Assembly (NCBI RefSeq): GCF_016808095.1
Contig: NC_068974.1
Coordinates: 12,214,001-12,278,000, forward strand
Direction of reading: 5' to 3'
DNA: 64,000 bases
Source: Vigna angularis
Taxonomy: Eukaryota > Streptophyta > Magnoliopsida > Fabales > Fabaceae
The notes under the pieces: generated by a model
What the model was told of the DNA's origin: nothing
Seen by the model: only the letters and a program-made list of their open reading frames with translations
Database searches by the model: none
Shown here: positions 48,251-58,960 of the stretch, one piece after another
Layout: each line of letters starts with the position of its first letter
Position numbering within the stretch: the first letter of the stretch is position 1
Program-made: the position numbers and the translations under genes

Positions 48251-48407
48251 GCACGTTGACCTTTACAAAGCTTATATTTTAAGTCAAGCGTATAAGCCTT
48301 AAAAGAATATTTCATGCACTTGACGACATGCTATATTAGAAGGGTTGCGAAAAATGTTTTCCAAAAACACTATTCAACCCCCCTTCTAGTGTTTTTTAGT
48401 TACTTCA

Positions 48408-50369
48408 TCCCTAATCAACGAATAACCTTTAGTTACCCTAAATCAGTTGAGTATTAGCATCACTCCTAGTATTAGACGATCTCGCCTAGATTTCCTTAAC
48501 TTGTTAGAGTTAAGTTGTAAGTGTTTTGATTCTCTTCATAATTGCAATCATTGATTGCTTACAAGTTGAGTACAATACAAAGTAGTCTAAACACTCGCAA
48601 GTGTTTCTCTTATCTCTCTTTTTCTCTCCTTACAAAAGTAAGCATACAACTTAATGAGGTGCAAGTAAGATGCTTTACTTTGCTCTTTCTCTCTTTCTTT
48701 GTTTTTCTCTTGTGTCAAGCACAAACAGATATTACAATGAAGCTTGAGAGACACTCCTATTTTTCACACTTTCACTCTTTCTTCAAGTGGATATTTTTAT
48801 GAAGCTGGAGAGTGTTCTTCTTTTCTTGAGCTCTTCTCTTTCTCCTTTTTCTTTCTATGAGTATTTTAGCATTGATAGATTAAAGAGATTTCCTTGCTCA
48901 ATGGATGATGAGATATCTTCACATCTTCTATTTTCTCTCATCTTCATCATCATCTTCTTCTTTCTCTTGGTCTTCTACTTATACACCTTGTGAATGTAGT
49001 CGTTGTGACGATGCTTGTCAATTATATTAGGCAATGTGACCATTTGACGAAGCTTTTCTTGAGATCTTTTCCTTTCTGACTATTTGTGTAGGTATTAGTC
49101 ATAGGATGGTGACTTTCGTGAGAGTAGATGAGTTTTTCAAAGTTTTTATCGAAAGTGGTTTTGACTTGACTTTTGGCACAACTTTTGATAGTCTGATCAA
49201 CACTCCTTTTTTTCTTTTTTTCTTTTACGTTCGTTTTTATATCTATAAAATGAATGTTCGTAGTGATTGTCTTGCCTAAGGTAAAAACATGTATAGCAAT
49301 TTATCTTTTAATGTTTTTATCTTCTATTTAGAACTTTGTGTTTTCTTGTGTCTTGCTATTATTAGAGTGTATTTTAGTGTTTTACTTCTTTCGTGTTTTA
49401 TTTAGACGTGATTTTATAATTTTTTGTTTCTTAGGAGAAAATATTCCATGAATGTCTTTCCTTTTACCTGCTTCCGATTGGACTGGTCGTGAAATCAGTT
49501 GATTAGGTATCACTTTTGTTATTTTGGAACGTTGAGCATTTAATGTCATTAAATGCTTGTTCAGAACAACAAATGCTTTTAACTTCTAAATGTTAGGTAG
49601 TACTTTTACAATTAAGTTCTTTAATCTGAGGATACCAAACGTATATAAATACTTCATCAAAAGATGAGGTGTTTGTTTAGCTCATGATATCGTTTGATCA
49701 AGTAAACGCTTCTTTGACTTTTGTGTTTTTTAGACAGATAAGATTTAGCTTGCTTCAACTTTCTTGTGTGTTTTTAATAATTAAGTCTTTTAATGATTTT
49801 TTCGAAGATATTGTCTTGATCTGTTTTTTTTTTAGAGAAGCCAAATACCTAATCTAGGTATTTTAAGCATTGAGCGTTTAACTCAATCTCTTTTGGACGC
49901 TTTTAGACAAGACATCGTATAGTCATGCGTTTGGTTGTTTTAGCCTAAATATTTTTCTATTTCCTAGGACTTAAGTGTTTTCTTATGTTTTTCTATGTTT
50001 AGGGTTTAGGTTCTAGTTTTTGAGTTTAATATTTAAGTTTTCTTCTTGCGTTTTGTCCTAAGTTTCTTAACCTAATTTCTTTGCTATTTTAATCTTTTTC
50101 CCTATAGCTTTTAGACATGTTTTGTTTTCTATTATCCCTTTGTGAGGTTATGATTTCATTGGCTTTCGGCTTTGTGTTCTTCTTGTCCTAATCTAGGTTC
50201 TCGAATTTCTTCAGAGTGCTATTCTTTTATTCTAGGGTTTTTATGTTCTAGTGTCAAACTGAGGGTTGGTTTTCTAACTCAGGTTGAGGTTTCCTTTCTC
50301 GTTTTGTGATGGTTGTCTTCCTAGCTTAGGTGGAGGTGTTTCTAGCCGTTATATCTCGATGTTGAATTA
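48408..50369 (-). repeat. Outer SIRE-like LTR, continuation after nested copia element
   Basis: Resumes the LTR text broken at 35969 and parallels 32100-32540 (CGCCTAGATTTCCTT, AGTTGTAAGTGTTTTGATTC). Its part 49535-50150 is the reverse complement of 35990-36534 and 45201-45240 of the nested plus-strand LTR. Frames at 48542-48993 are LTR sequence, not genes. Confidence 0.82.
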
Positions 50370-50394
50370 CACTACAAAAAAAATGGTCATTACT

Positions 50395-50660
50395 GACCGA
50401 TATTTACATACGGATTTTAAACCGTATGTAACGTAAGTATTATATACGGATTTTACATACGAATCTTGAAAAACAAGTTATATACGGATTTTACATACGG
50501 ATTTTACCTACCGATATATCCGTATATAAAATCTGTATATAATATTGGCGCGTTTGAGCGGGAATTTTAGCCAAGGATAGAATCAGTAGGTAAAAAATTA
50601 AAATCCTTATGTAATTCCAAAAGCTATTACCTTCCGAAATTACATACGGATATTTATAAT
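50395..50660. repeat. CACTA left subterminal repeat array
   Basis: At least eight copies of TATACGGATTTTA, ACATACGGATTTTA or their complements (ATCCGTATATAAA), plus a CG-rich GGCGCGTTTGAGCGGGAA at 50547. Confidence 0.9.
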
Positions 50661-51109
50661 TAATTATTAAAAAAATAAAAAACAAAAATTTATTTTCGTT
50701 TTCTCCACTTCTTCCAAATTCTCACAAAGCATGAAACCCTCGTAGGGTTTCTTCTCTTCTCTTCACGGAAACAACAACAACAACAACCTTCTTTCTGCAC
50801 CTTCCCAAGTTAACTACGGTGCCACCTCCATTTCCGTCAGGTCCCTCATCATTGCCGCACCTCTCTCGGCTGGCTAAGGTCATCGTCGGCGACGCTGCTC
50901 ACTGGCGTAGTGTCTAACCTAGGTTTTCATGTATCTAACCCTTATTTCTTCCTTTCTCGTACGTTCCCATTATCTAGGTTTAATCTATCTAACCCTTCTT
51001 TACTCCCATTGTTCCTAGCCTCCTGGGAGTGTTATTCGTTCAGTCTATAAGTTCTCCATTCAAATTCTCTTATCTGCTCGTTCCCTAAATCCCTAAACAA
51101 CTTTGGTGA

Positions 51110-51494
51110 GTTCCGCAGGTGGGATGCTGGTGATGCTCAACGAGCCCCATCTCTCGCCTAAGCTTCACGCGCACTCCAACCTCAACAACTTCGTCGATTC
51201 CACTAGTCGGCCTAAGATGTGAGCATTCTCCCTTTTTCCTTCGACCTCTGCTTTTTTGCGAATTTGGATTTGGGTTTTGTGTGTGCTTTTTGTTGACACG
51301 AAAATAATATGCTTTTCAGTAACAATAGGCTCCAGGACCATAATGACCGAAGCTTGTGCAGTAAGGATTTGGTTGATGAGGCTTCAAAGAGAAAGAGTGG
51401 AGACAATTTGTCAGTTGTGATTTGCTTCCAGCAGCAACCTCCTCGCAACTTGGTGGCCCCTCGGTCTAGAGTGCACTGGAGCTTCTCTGCTTAA
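51110..51494 (+). pseudogene. Captured gene piece ending in a protein phosphatase 2C C-terminus
   Basis: 51120-51220 looks like an exon (preceded by CCGCAG, followed by GTGAGC) encoding MLVMLNEPHLSPKLHAHSNL; I do not recognise it. 51320-51494 encodes DLVDEASKRKSGDNLSVVIC then FQQQPPRNLVAPRSRVHWSF and a stop. The first part matches the conserved last motif of plant PP2C phosphatases (LVxEALKRxSxDNxxVVVVxF), whose Asp-Asn belongs to the metal centre. The tail resembles one PP2C subgroup of the At1g47380 kind. One V seems missing in VVI and most of the phosphatase is absent. PP2Cs dephosphorylate Ser/Thr; this copy cannot. Confidence 0.65.
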
Positions 51495-51499
51495 GGTTT

Positions 51500-53620
51500 G
51501 AAGGAGTTGTAGAGTTTTCTTGATAACTTGGGTAATTTTAGGATTAAAATCCTTACAGGCATTTTCTCATCCTTTAATCCAATAATTGTCCCTAAACAAA
51601 GGAATGGTTCTGATGGTCCTTGCAACAAGCTGTTAGAATTTATTACTAACACAAGCTTGCTATAAAAAGTGTTAGTCAACAACATGCCCAACTTTCAACT
51701 GGTTGCCATTATGAGGTTTTTAGTTAGTCCCAGGAAATGACAAGATAGTGAAAGAAAGTCAAAGGCATCAAGGCTTAGAGAAGTGATCTTGTTTACACAG
51801 TAACAACTTCTAGCTGATCTAGAAACCTTGGCTCCTCATGAGCATGAGTCCATTAATAACATGCCCTGAATTTTGTCCAATCACACACTTAATGCTTCAA
51901 TGTAATAATTTTTCATTTTCTAGCATTGTTAGTAAGAAATAATTGTTTGATAACTTATTACTCTTTATATTGATAATCAGTGGAATATATAACTTTGGTT
52001 TTTTTTTTCACTTACATTGTCTAGAACATGAGTTTTTGTTCAATGTTAGGTGCTTGCATTAAAGTATTTGCATTCCCTGCATGGGTTGAAACATACACGT
52101 GGAAAGCTTGGTCTTGGTGCAAAGATGGTATTGATTGAGGAGAAATAGGTCCAGGGACTGAATAGAAAGTTGAACTATGGGCTTGCTCTGTACATGCGGT
52201 GGAGAAAATGCATGAGCTAATAAGTAAAAGTCAGGAAGACAGGTTAGTGTTTTCTTATAAAAACTTATAAAAAAATAAAAGATAGAATAATTAAGTGATA
52301 TCACTTTATTATATTACTTTTTAATTTATACATAATTGTGACTTATCTAGCTAATTTTTAGCTATGATGAAATTTGATTATAAAACCCCTTTTAAATATA
52401 TTTGTGTGAGCATAAAGTACTCAATCGTTCTACCAACTCATTATAAATTATACCCACGTAATTAAATGATAAGTGTGTGTTGAATTTGATTAATTATGAT
52501 AACTTTGTTTTAAGGAAATCGGTGGAAATGTTTTGTATAAATAAAAAAACTCGATCAATATGTGAAACATGCATGCAGCTTCAAATAATTGATTTCACCA
52601 TTTGGAAGGATGCTTGGCTAATACTTTGATAATGTTAATTAGTGTCCTTACAAGTGAAAGGATTCCTTGTCAAGATATTTTCTACACACGGTTTTACTTT
52701 ATCAATCCCCATCTCATTCCATTTTTCTAGGCATTCCATGGCTCCCACTTTTATCTATTATTGTTTTTAATAAATTTACAAGTCATGGCATATAGGCAAA
52801 AATGACTTCAATAACTCCACCCCTGTGCATAACCTCATTAAATGTTTACTAATTTCCATTTAAAAGTGTTATTTCTATTTATGTACCTTGATTATCTATG
52901 ATTCTATATATTTCTAGTCCATTTGTGTTTGTTAATTAAAAGTTTTTATTGAGCATTCCAGTCTTATCGGTATCAAGTCAGGTTACTAATTTGTGGTTAT
53001 TATTTACTATCTACAAAAGAAAAGATGAACCAGGCCCATAAAAAATTTGCCAAGACATATATTGTATTGTCATTCTTTAAATATTTTGACAAGATAGGAT
53101 TACTAGCAAGGGTAAGAATGTTGCGGGAATGAATAGACATGCTGGACAACATGGAATTAGAAATAATACGTTTTCTTGACATTTCACAAGCAGAATTGAA
53201 TATGCAAGATCTTAAAAGTGTCCTAGTGCATAATCTTTTGGTAAGTTATTTCTTTTTTTTATCCTATGATAATATATTATGAGCATGGATACAAAAGCTT
53301 ACATGTTTCTCTAATTTGTATACATTCTCAAATCTTGCTTGTGTAATTTGATTAATGTTTAACTAGTACATTGAATCTTTGTTACAACATCATCTTCTTT
53401 TAAACAAAGTTGGTAGACTAATTATATGGTTAATAGTTTGTGTTAATCAAGCTTGTGGTTAAACCTGCTTTGTAACAGGGCCAAGGTTTTTCAATCTATA
53501 TCTATCAATATATATAATTAATTCTAGTTGTTCTGATAAACACAATTTTTTTAAGGTATGAGCAAAGCATAGATAAGATTAACGGTTATATTTTTTTTCC
53601 TATAAGTTTAAAAACTCTTA
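51500..53620 (+). other. Interior of CACTA element, unidentified
   Basis: AT-rich with occasional exon-like islands. 51545-51700 reads ...NPIIVPKQRNGSDGPCNKLL..., 52060-52100 contains LALKYLHSLHGLKHT (faintly kinase-like), and 53000-53240 contains KMNQAHKKFAKTYIVLSFFK and LDISQAELNMQDLKSVLVHN. None is identified with confidence. Confidence 0.4.
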
Positions 53621-53688
53621 CTAAGTCTACCAAGTACAATAACTAGATAAAATTTTATTATTAATGAGTAGTGTAAACATTTCTAATA

Positions 53689-53941
53689 GTGTTAAATGAT
53701 GTGTTACTCTTAGGAGAAGAGCATGGTGGAAAGAATGAAAAGTGTTCCTCAGCAAAAAGTTTTCGAACTTGGCTTCACATTTTTGCAACAATGGCAGGCA
53801 TTGCCACAAGGCCTTTACAATCAAATGCATCATCATCAAGACTTTTCTATACACTTGGTAAATCTTGTACTCAACAATACAAGAATTGAAGATTCTCTCT
53901 ATTTGGGGTTTAGAGCCATTGCCTTGATGATACATGACTAG
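53689..53941 (+). pseudogene. Unrecognised exon-like frame in CACTA element
   Basis: A 72-codon frame (53723-53941, possibly from an AG acceptor near 53712) encodes MVERMKSVPQQKVFELGFTF, LQQWQALPQGLYNQMHHHQD, LVNLVLNNTRIEDSLYLGFR and AIALMIHD, then a stop. It looks like real, helix-rich protein rather than noise, with composition unlike its AT-rich surroundings. I do not recognise the family. As it is followed only by AT-rich sequence and the subterminal repeats, it could be the last exon of either a captured gene or a transposon gene. Confidence 0.45.
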
Positions 53942-54344
53942 TTAGTGGTGTTTCAAACACTGGTGGAACAATTCTTAGATAATTTTTCACAGATAACTAA
54001 TTGTATAAGTAGTTTAATTTACTATTACATTTGCCATATTATGAATTGTACTATTTATTTATTACTATTATACATTTTATAAATTTAATTCACAGTCATG
54101 ATTCTGTAATATTATAATATATTTGACTTTTAAATGTGAAAGACTTGTGTAATATGATCTTTGTCACTGAATGAATGGTGTAATACTATAATGGATTAAA
54201 CAAACATCATGTTTTAATAAAAACTGACAGATATTTGGTATTATTTTTTTACAATTTGGCAATTTTATTTTATTTTTATCAGTATATGAAACTATTAGTT
54301 ATTGGGTATAGATGTGAGATCATCTAATTTTTTTTTTATAAAAT

Positions 54345-54660
54345 TATAGTTATATACGGATTTATCCGTATGTAATTTACATACGAATTTTATATACGGA
54401 TTTATCCGTATGTAATTTATATACGGATTTTATATACGGATTTATCCGTATGTAATTTACATACGGATTTTATATACAGATTTTTTCGTATATAATTTAC
54501 ATACGGATATATCCGTATATAAGTTATATATGGATATATATCCATATATAAAGTAGCTACGACAGTTTTATATACGGATTTTTGTCCATATGTAAGTCGT
54601 ATGTAATCAAGTGTTATATACGGATTTTGGGCCTTATATACGGATTTTGGCGGTATGTAA
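54345..54660. repeat. CACTA right subterminal repeat array
   Basis: More than a dozen copies of TATACGGATTT and its complement alternate, many as inverted pairs (TATACGGATTTATCCGTATG). The region could fold into long hairpins. Confidence 0.92.
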
Positions 54661-54683
54661 TTCAATTTTTTCTTGTAGTGTTA

Positions 54684-55130
54684 AGGTTGGTTTCGTATCT
54701 TAAGTTGGGGTTTTTCTAGCCTAGTGTTTTATATCCTAAGGTTGGTCTTCTAGTTTATGGTTTCCTATCATAGTGTACTAACGATTGGTTGACTGCTCTA
54801 AGGTTGGTCTAAGTGTTTTTATAGTGGGAGTTAGCTTACCATACAAAGACTTCTTCATTTGATGTTATTTAGTTAAATTTCAAAACCAAGACCAAGGTTT
54901 CTACTAGACGAGCTTGTCTTGTAATACCTTGACAAATCTCCCTAGTTTTCTACTAGACGAGCTTGTCCTGTAATGAACTTGTCGTACTTTGACACGAGAG
55001 TTAAAGAAAAAGATGTAATATACCTAAAATTTTTGTTTCTTTTTCTATGCAATATAATATATATCTTTCATTAATCTTATGTTCTACCTTTTATTATTCA
55101 TGTGCATGATGGAATATATATGTTATTTGG
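54684..55130 (-). other. LTR-like sequence right of the CACTA insertion
   Basis: AAGGTTGGT...TTTCTAG phrases continue those left of the CACTA element (50260-50369), so this is probably more of the same copia LTR or its host repeat. A ~60-bp tandem duplication with CTACTAGACGAGCTTGTC lies at 54900-54972. Confidence 0.45.
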
Positions 55131-55604
55131 GTGGTGTCTAATCATTGGAAAATATTTTAGACCCTGGACATGGATAGAACAACCAAGAGGTTTGGTTATA
55201 GACATAGACCAAAGTTCTTGGTCATTCTATACATATTTTCTTAATTAAAATTTTGTGTTTGAATAACTGAGGGATTAGTATTTTCACCTTAGGATTTAGA
55301 ACTTTTCTCTAAGAGATTATGACTTGTATGCTTATTATGTGAATGCTTGAGTATGTTAGAAATATATTGTGTAGATGATTGCATAAAGTCGGGTCATCCA
55401 ACCCCAATTAGTTTTAACCTAGATCATTTTATAAATTTCATATTTAGTAACTTTATATGCTTTTAACTTGTTTTAAATCAATCAATGTTTATATTCATTT
55501 CCTAAATTATAAGTAATCATAGTTATCTAAATAGATGTAAATCCTTTGAAAAATTATACTTGGCCTAACTTGCACGATTTGATATACTTGTCATTGAGTT
55601 AACA
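55130..55604 (+). repeat. Diverged Athila-like LTR 3' end
   Basis: 55500-55604 parallels the 3' ends of the Athila-like LTRs: AAATCCTTTG..AAATTATACTTGG, then GATTTGATATACTTGTCATTGAGTTAACA aligns with GTCCTTTGGGAAACGATACT...GATACGATTCGG...GTTAACA. Much more diverged than the other copies; the 5' part is not recognisable. Confidence 0.5.
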
Positions 55605-56680
55605 ATGACTCAAAGGTATTTACTTTGGCCTAACTGAAAAGTTAGGGGTACTTAGTTAGTAAATGCCCAAAATCCAAGCTTACCTACTCTAATTGGTGCC
55701 TTAGTGCTATATTATATTTAAAATCTATGTAATAAATTATAAAAGGTTAGGTTAGTGGGTAGAGGGTAGTATTTGGATGTAAAATAGTTAGAAATAACAA
55801 AAGGTATAAGAAAGATATATAAGTTAGTCGGCATAAGATATTGGAACGAATGTCAGCGGTATCTATTTTAAGATTTTTTTACTTTCTATGTATTTCACAC
55901 AGAAATGTAAAATACATGCAGGTGTAGTGAAACTCCATTGGTTTAGTGACAATGATGTTACCTCAAGAACATCTATGAGGTGCAAATATGAAAAAGTAAG
56001 GAAAGATGCATATGGCAATTAATTTTAACAAGCTTGGTTTGTGATTTAAAAGCAAAAAAGGTGAAAAGAAGTCTGAATGTCACAAGCTAGTGGTCCAAAA
56101 TGGAGAAAGAACATATGTGATGTTAGAATATAAAGTAGACCATTCCTTAATAAACATAAGTTGCTTAGTTGAGTTTTCTAGAGTAGTTATGACCGATTAA
56201 GATTTTCATTTTTAAATCTTTTTAGAAATTTTTTTGGTTTTTTTGGACAACAAAATTATGTAATTTTTATGGAAAAGGATTAAAGTACCCATATTACAAG
56301 TGGTTGGAAAACGGTAATATTTGAATTTAATGAATTTTGTTTTTCTCCATTGTTTGGAATTTATATACACTAATTAAAATGATGTGTCTTGTGCAGAGAT
56401 TCAAGACTCCTATTCCAATTCGTAAGAAGTTCCTTCTTTACATACGGAAAGCGCTTGCAAAACATGTAATAAAACTATACAATAGTGAGTAGTTATTAGG
56501 ATTTAATAAGATCGACATTAGCCTATTTTAATTGAGTTGATTTATAGTTATTATACCTTTTACATTAAGATATCTTATGGTTATAATTATGTATTTCATT
56601 AAAAAGAATTATCTAGACTGTATTTCTATGCTGTGAATATTGTGCTTTTATATGCCGGTCTATTTTTGTGATAAGGGATG
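55605..56680. other. Intergenic sequence, no gene supported
   Basis: AT-rich; 55930-56150 is somewhat less so, but frames are short and carry no recognisable motif. Confidence 0.45.
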
Positions 56681-56689
56681 TCACAAAAA

Positions 56690-56996
56690 CATACTTATTA
56701 TTAAAAAAAATGCAGACTTTAGGCAACGGTTGTGGTAAAAATCGAGGTAGAAAATGGTATATGGCCTCGGTTCATGCCACAACCGTTGCCATAGAGTGCG
56801 CTGGATTTAGAAAACCCACCCTTTTTCACCTCGGTTGTTAATCAAGGTAAAAAACCCATCCTTTTTTACCTCGTCAGAATATACCTCGGTTCAAAAATCA
56901 CTATGTATTGCTAAAAATAATCGTTGTTGTTTCCCTTCATTGCACTAATGCCCACAAATGTGTGATTTTATTCTACAATATGTAGAAGACAATGTT
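56690..56996. repeat. CCTCGGTT-rich inverted repeat segment (probable DNA-transposon subterminal region)
   Basis: A perfect 14-bp inverted repeat GGCAACGGTTGTGG (56722-56735) / CCACAACCGTTGCC (56777-56790) is followed by several CCTCGGTT/ACCTCG motifs to 56890. This is typical of subterminal arrays of plant CACTA-like elements. Terminal repeats and TSD were not found. Confidence 0.5.
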
Positions 56997-57029
56997 TATT
57001 ACAAGAAAGTCAATATTACCGACGAAAAC

Positions 57030-58305
57030 TGTTGAAAGGGAGAGCAATGTGAGTGCTAAACCCAATCCTTGTGTTTGTTTCTTATGATGACAATACATAG
57101 ATGTTGTCATGACACAACAGAAATGTGTATTTGTGATTGATACATATGTTGCTATGAAAATGTTTCTTGATGAATACATATGTTGATATGTTGATTAGTT
57201 TGCATACTTCTGTGACCATAATTATGCTTATATCTCTGTATGCATACTGAATGTTTTTGTGTGTTAAAACCACAAGCACAAAGCAACTCTGTATGAAATA
57301 ATCGATTACAGTGATGTTGTAATCAATTAAGTTCATCAGATAGCTTATGTTTTTAAACTATGGCAAAACAACAAGTTTTAAATCGATTACATTAAGTGTA
57401 AAATCGATTAAAACTCGTGTCTTTGCAAACATATTGTTGAAATGTGTTGTGATGAGTTTTTAAAGAGAAAAAGTTATGTAATCAATTAAGTTTGTTATAA
57501 TTGAAAACTTTTTCAAACTTAGTCATATCTGCAATAACGACCATATTTTTTACTAGCATTTATTGCAAATTGATTACATTAATTGTGCATTCAATTGCAA
57601 ATGTGTTAGTTGTAATTTTGTTACATCTGCTACTAATGTAACCGATTACATTACTAACGTAATCGATTGTTTTGCGTCTGTCATGAGGAAAACTATAAAT
57701 TGATGCATTACATATAACTCTGTACATGTGTTGAGACGCTCCAAGAAACAATATTCATAGAGTTTGATACATCTTGAAGGTTTCTTGAAGAACAAATCTG
57801 GATTTACATTATGATCAACTACTGCACGTGTGAGGTGTATTCTTACCTTATCAAACTTCGTTTTCTGCAATCTCGGATTGTGTTGGTTCCCTATGCGTGC
57901 GGCTAGGAAGAAAAGTAAGGAGCTCTTGGTACTTTGAGAGATGTTCTCAAAGGGTTCTGCAGTGAAGACGTGTGGTTCTTTGTGCATGTGTTATCTTTCT
58001 ATATTTGATTGTTGAGTGGGAGAGGTGTTTACATTTGAGAGAGTCTCTGTAAAACCTTTGGTGTATAGTGAAAGATCCTTCAATCTAAGGTTGATTAGAA
58101 GGGAAATTGGATGTAGGCATTGAGGTTGAACCAATATAAATCCTTTGTTTGTATTTCTCTCCTTGCATACGCGTATTACTTAGATTACAAGAAATGTTAA
58201 AGGTCATTCTAAGTTTACGAAAAGATTTAAAAATCATTTGTTTTTATTGTTCACCAATTCACCTCTCCTCTTAGTGTTGCGAAACAAGGCACTTCATTTC
58301 TAACA
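57030..58305 (+). mobile_element. SIRE-like copia solo LTR
   Basis: Starts TGTTGAAAGGG and ends TCATTTCTAACA. Near the end CACCAATTCACCTCTCCTCT and TAGTGTTGC resemble the 3' ends of SIRE-type LTRs. No PBS, gag, pol or second LTR is present. Contains several AATCGATTA motifs (57300-57410, 57645-57665). GAAAA occurs on both sides (57024-57028 and 58306-58310) but with one extra C at the left, so the TSD is imperfect. It interrupts the CACTA-like element. Confidence 0.68.
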
Positions 58306-58639
58306 GAAAAAATTCATCGATAATTCGTTTACTTACAACTGAAAATTCTTTGGTAAAATAATCATCGATAAATTTTATCAACAGATCATAAAGTCTGTCG
58401 ATAATTACCGACAATCGCAAATTAGTTAGTAATATATCTGTCGATAATTATTGATAAATTTTGATCATCGATAAAATTCGTAGATAAATGTCACTATTGG
58501 GTCTTCTTATTCCTCACTCTCTTCCTCTTCTAGTATAAGAAAATGTTGATTTAACTTTTTATTATTACATATATATTAAAATTTGTAGGTTGAATCTGTT
58601 TTACACACGGATATTAGATACGAATGTATATTTGTATGT

Positions 58640-58960
58640 AGGTTGCCATTACGAATTTTTCTTCTTTTTTCTCTTCTTCTTCTTCCTCCTTTTACTCCTC
58701 TCCTCTTAGCCACACCTCCACCGTTGTTGTGTCCACTACTTTACTCCTCTTCCTCTTTTTATTCCTCTCCTTCTTTCTCTTTCTTCTTCTTCCTCCAATT
58801 ACAGTCGTCATTATCGTTGAGGTGCCACTACGCCATCACCACCAAAGGGCCAATGTAGTTGTTGAGCCTCATACCCCTCCTATTTTTCTTCTCCTCCTTT
58901 TTTTCCTTCTCCACCCACATCTCTTTTTCTTTTCGCTCATCTCCCTTAATATATAACTTA
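58640..58960 (+). other. C/T-rich low-complexity island
   Basis: Repeated CTTCTTCCTCC-type sequence gives Leu/Phe/Ser/Pro-rich frames on the plus strand. A short GC-richer piece follows at 58800-58860 (GAGGTGCCACTACGCCATCAC). It may be a captured 5' UTR or exon; no protein family recognisable. Confidence 0.4.

Larger units (their letters stand above)
35970..48407 (+). mobile_element. Nested SIRE-like Ty1-copia element, plus strand, TSD TCCCT
   Basis: Starts TGTTAAAGAC and ends TAGTTACTTCA, flanked by TCCCT at 35965-35969 and 48408-48412. The host LTR sequence reads continuously when the element is removed. 5' LTR: 35970-36534 plus 45201 to about 46400, split by the Athila-like insertion. Interior: about 46410-48250 with degraded integrase, RT and RNase H. 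The 3' LTR is reduced to its last 150 bp (about 48256-48407), which match 46298-46400 (GACCTTTACAAAGC, AAAGAATATTTCATGC). Gag, protease, the PBS and most of the 3' LTR are deleted. Confidence 0.88.
50370..54680. mobile_element. CACTA (En/Spm) transposon, 4.3 kb, TSD TTA, with captured gene pieces
   Basis: The left end is CACTACAAAAAAAATGG; the right end on the minus strand is CACTACAAGAAAAAATTG. The 3-bp duplication TTA lies at 50367-50369 and 54681-54683. Subterminal regions are packed with TATACGGAT/ATCCGTATA repeats in both orientations (50395-50660 and 54345-54660), the binding-site arrays expected in CACTA elements. No TNP2-type transposase is visible. The interior contains GC-richer exon-like pieces on the plus strand (51100-51500, 53690-53941), so this is a non-autonomous, gene-capturing copy. 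It is inserted in copia LTR sequence. Confidence 0.93.
31452..54950 (-). mobile_element. Outer SIRE-like Ty1-copia element, minus strand, carrying nested insertions
   Basis: Left: LTR remnant 31452-32540 (3' LTR). Right: LTR 35104-35969 continuing at 48408 (5' LTR), with a PBS beside it. The minus strand reads TTGGTATCAGAGCC at 35102-35089, the initiator-Met tRNA PBS. Between them lies a short degraded interior (about 32541-35088) without pol. The right LTR is interrupted by the plus-strand copia element (35970-48407) and by a CACTA element (50370-54680). The far right limit is uncertain: homology to the nested LTR fades near 50150, but phrases of the type AAGGTTGGT...CTAG continue across the CACTA insertion to about 54850. 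No TSD was established. Confidence 0.65.

Noticed and set aside
48542..48993. Two overlapping plus frames
   Set aside because: Inside the copia LTR; the homologous position in the left LTR (32407-32589) does not keep the frame.
52060..52130. Kinase-like phrase LALKYLHSL in the CACTA interior
   Set aside because: Only a short match; the HRD motif that should follow is absent, so a kinase call is not supported.
54905..54909. GACGA as a possible TSD partner of GACGA at 31447-31451 for the outer copia element
   Set aside because: The adjoining sequence at 54904 does not end in CA as an LTR terminus should, so the pentamer match is probably chance.
58643..58956. Leu/Phe/Pro-rich frames resembling signal peptides
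   Set aside because: Product of a C/T-rich low-complexity tract; overlapping frames are equally open.
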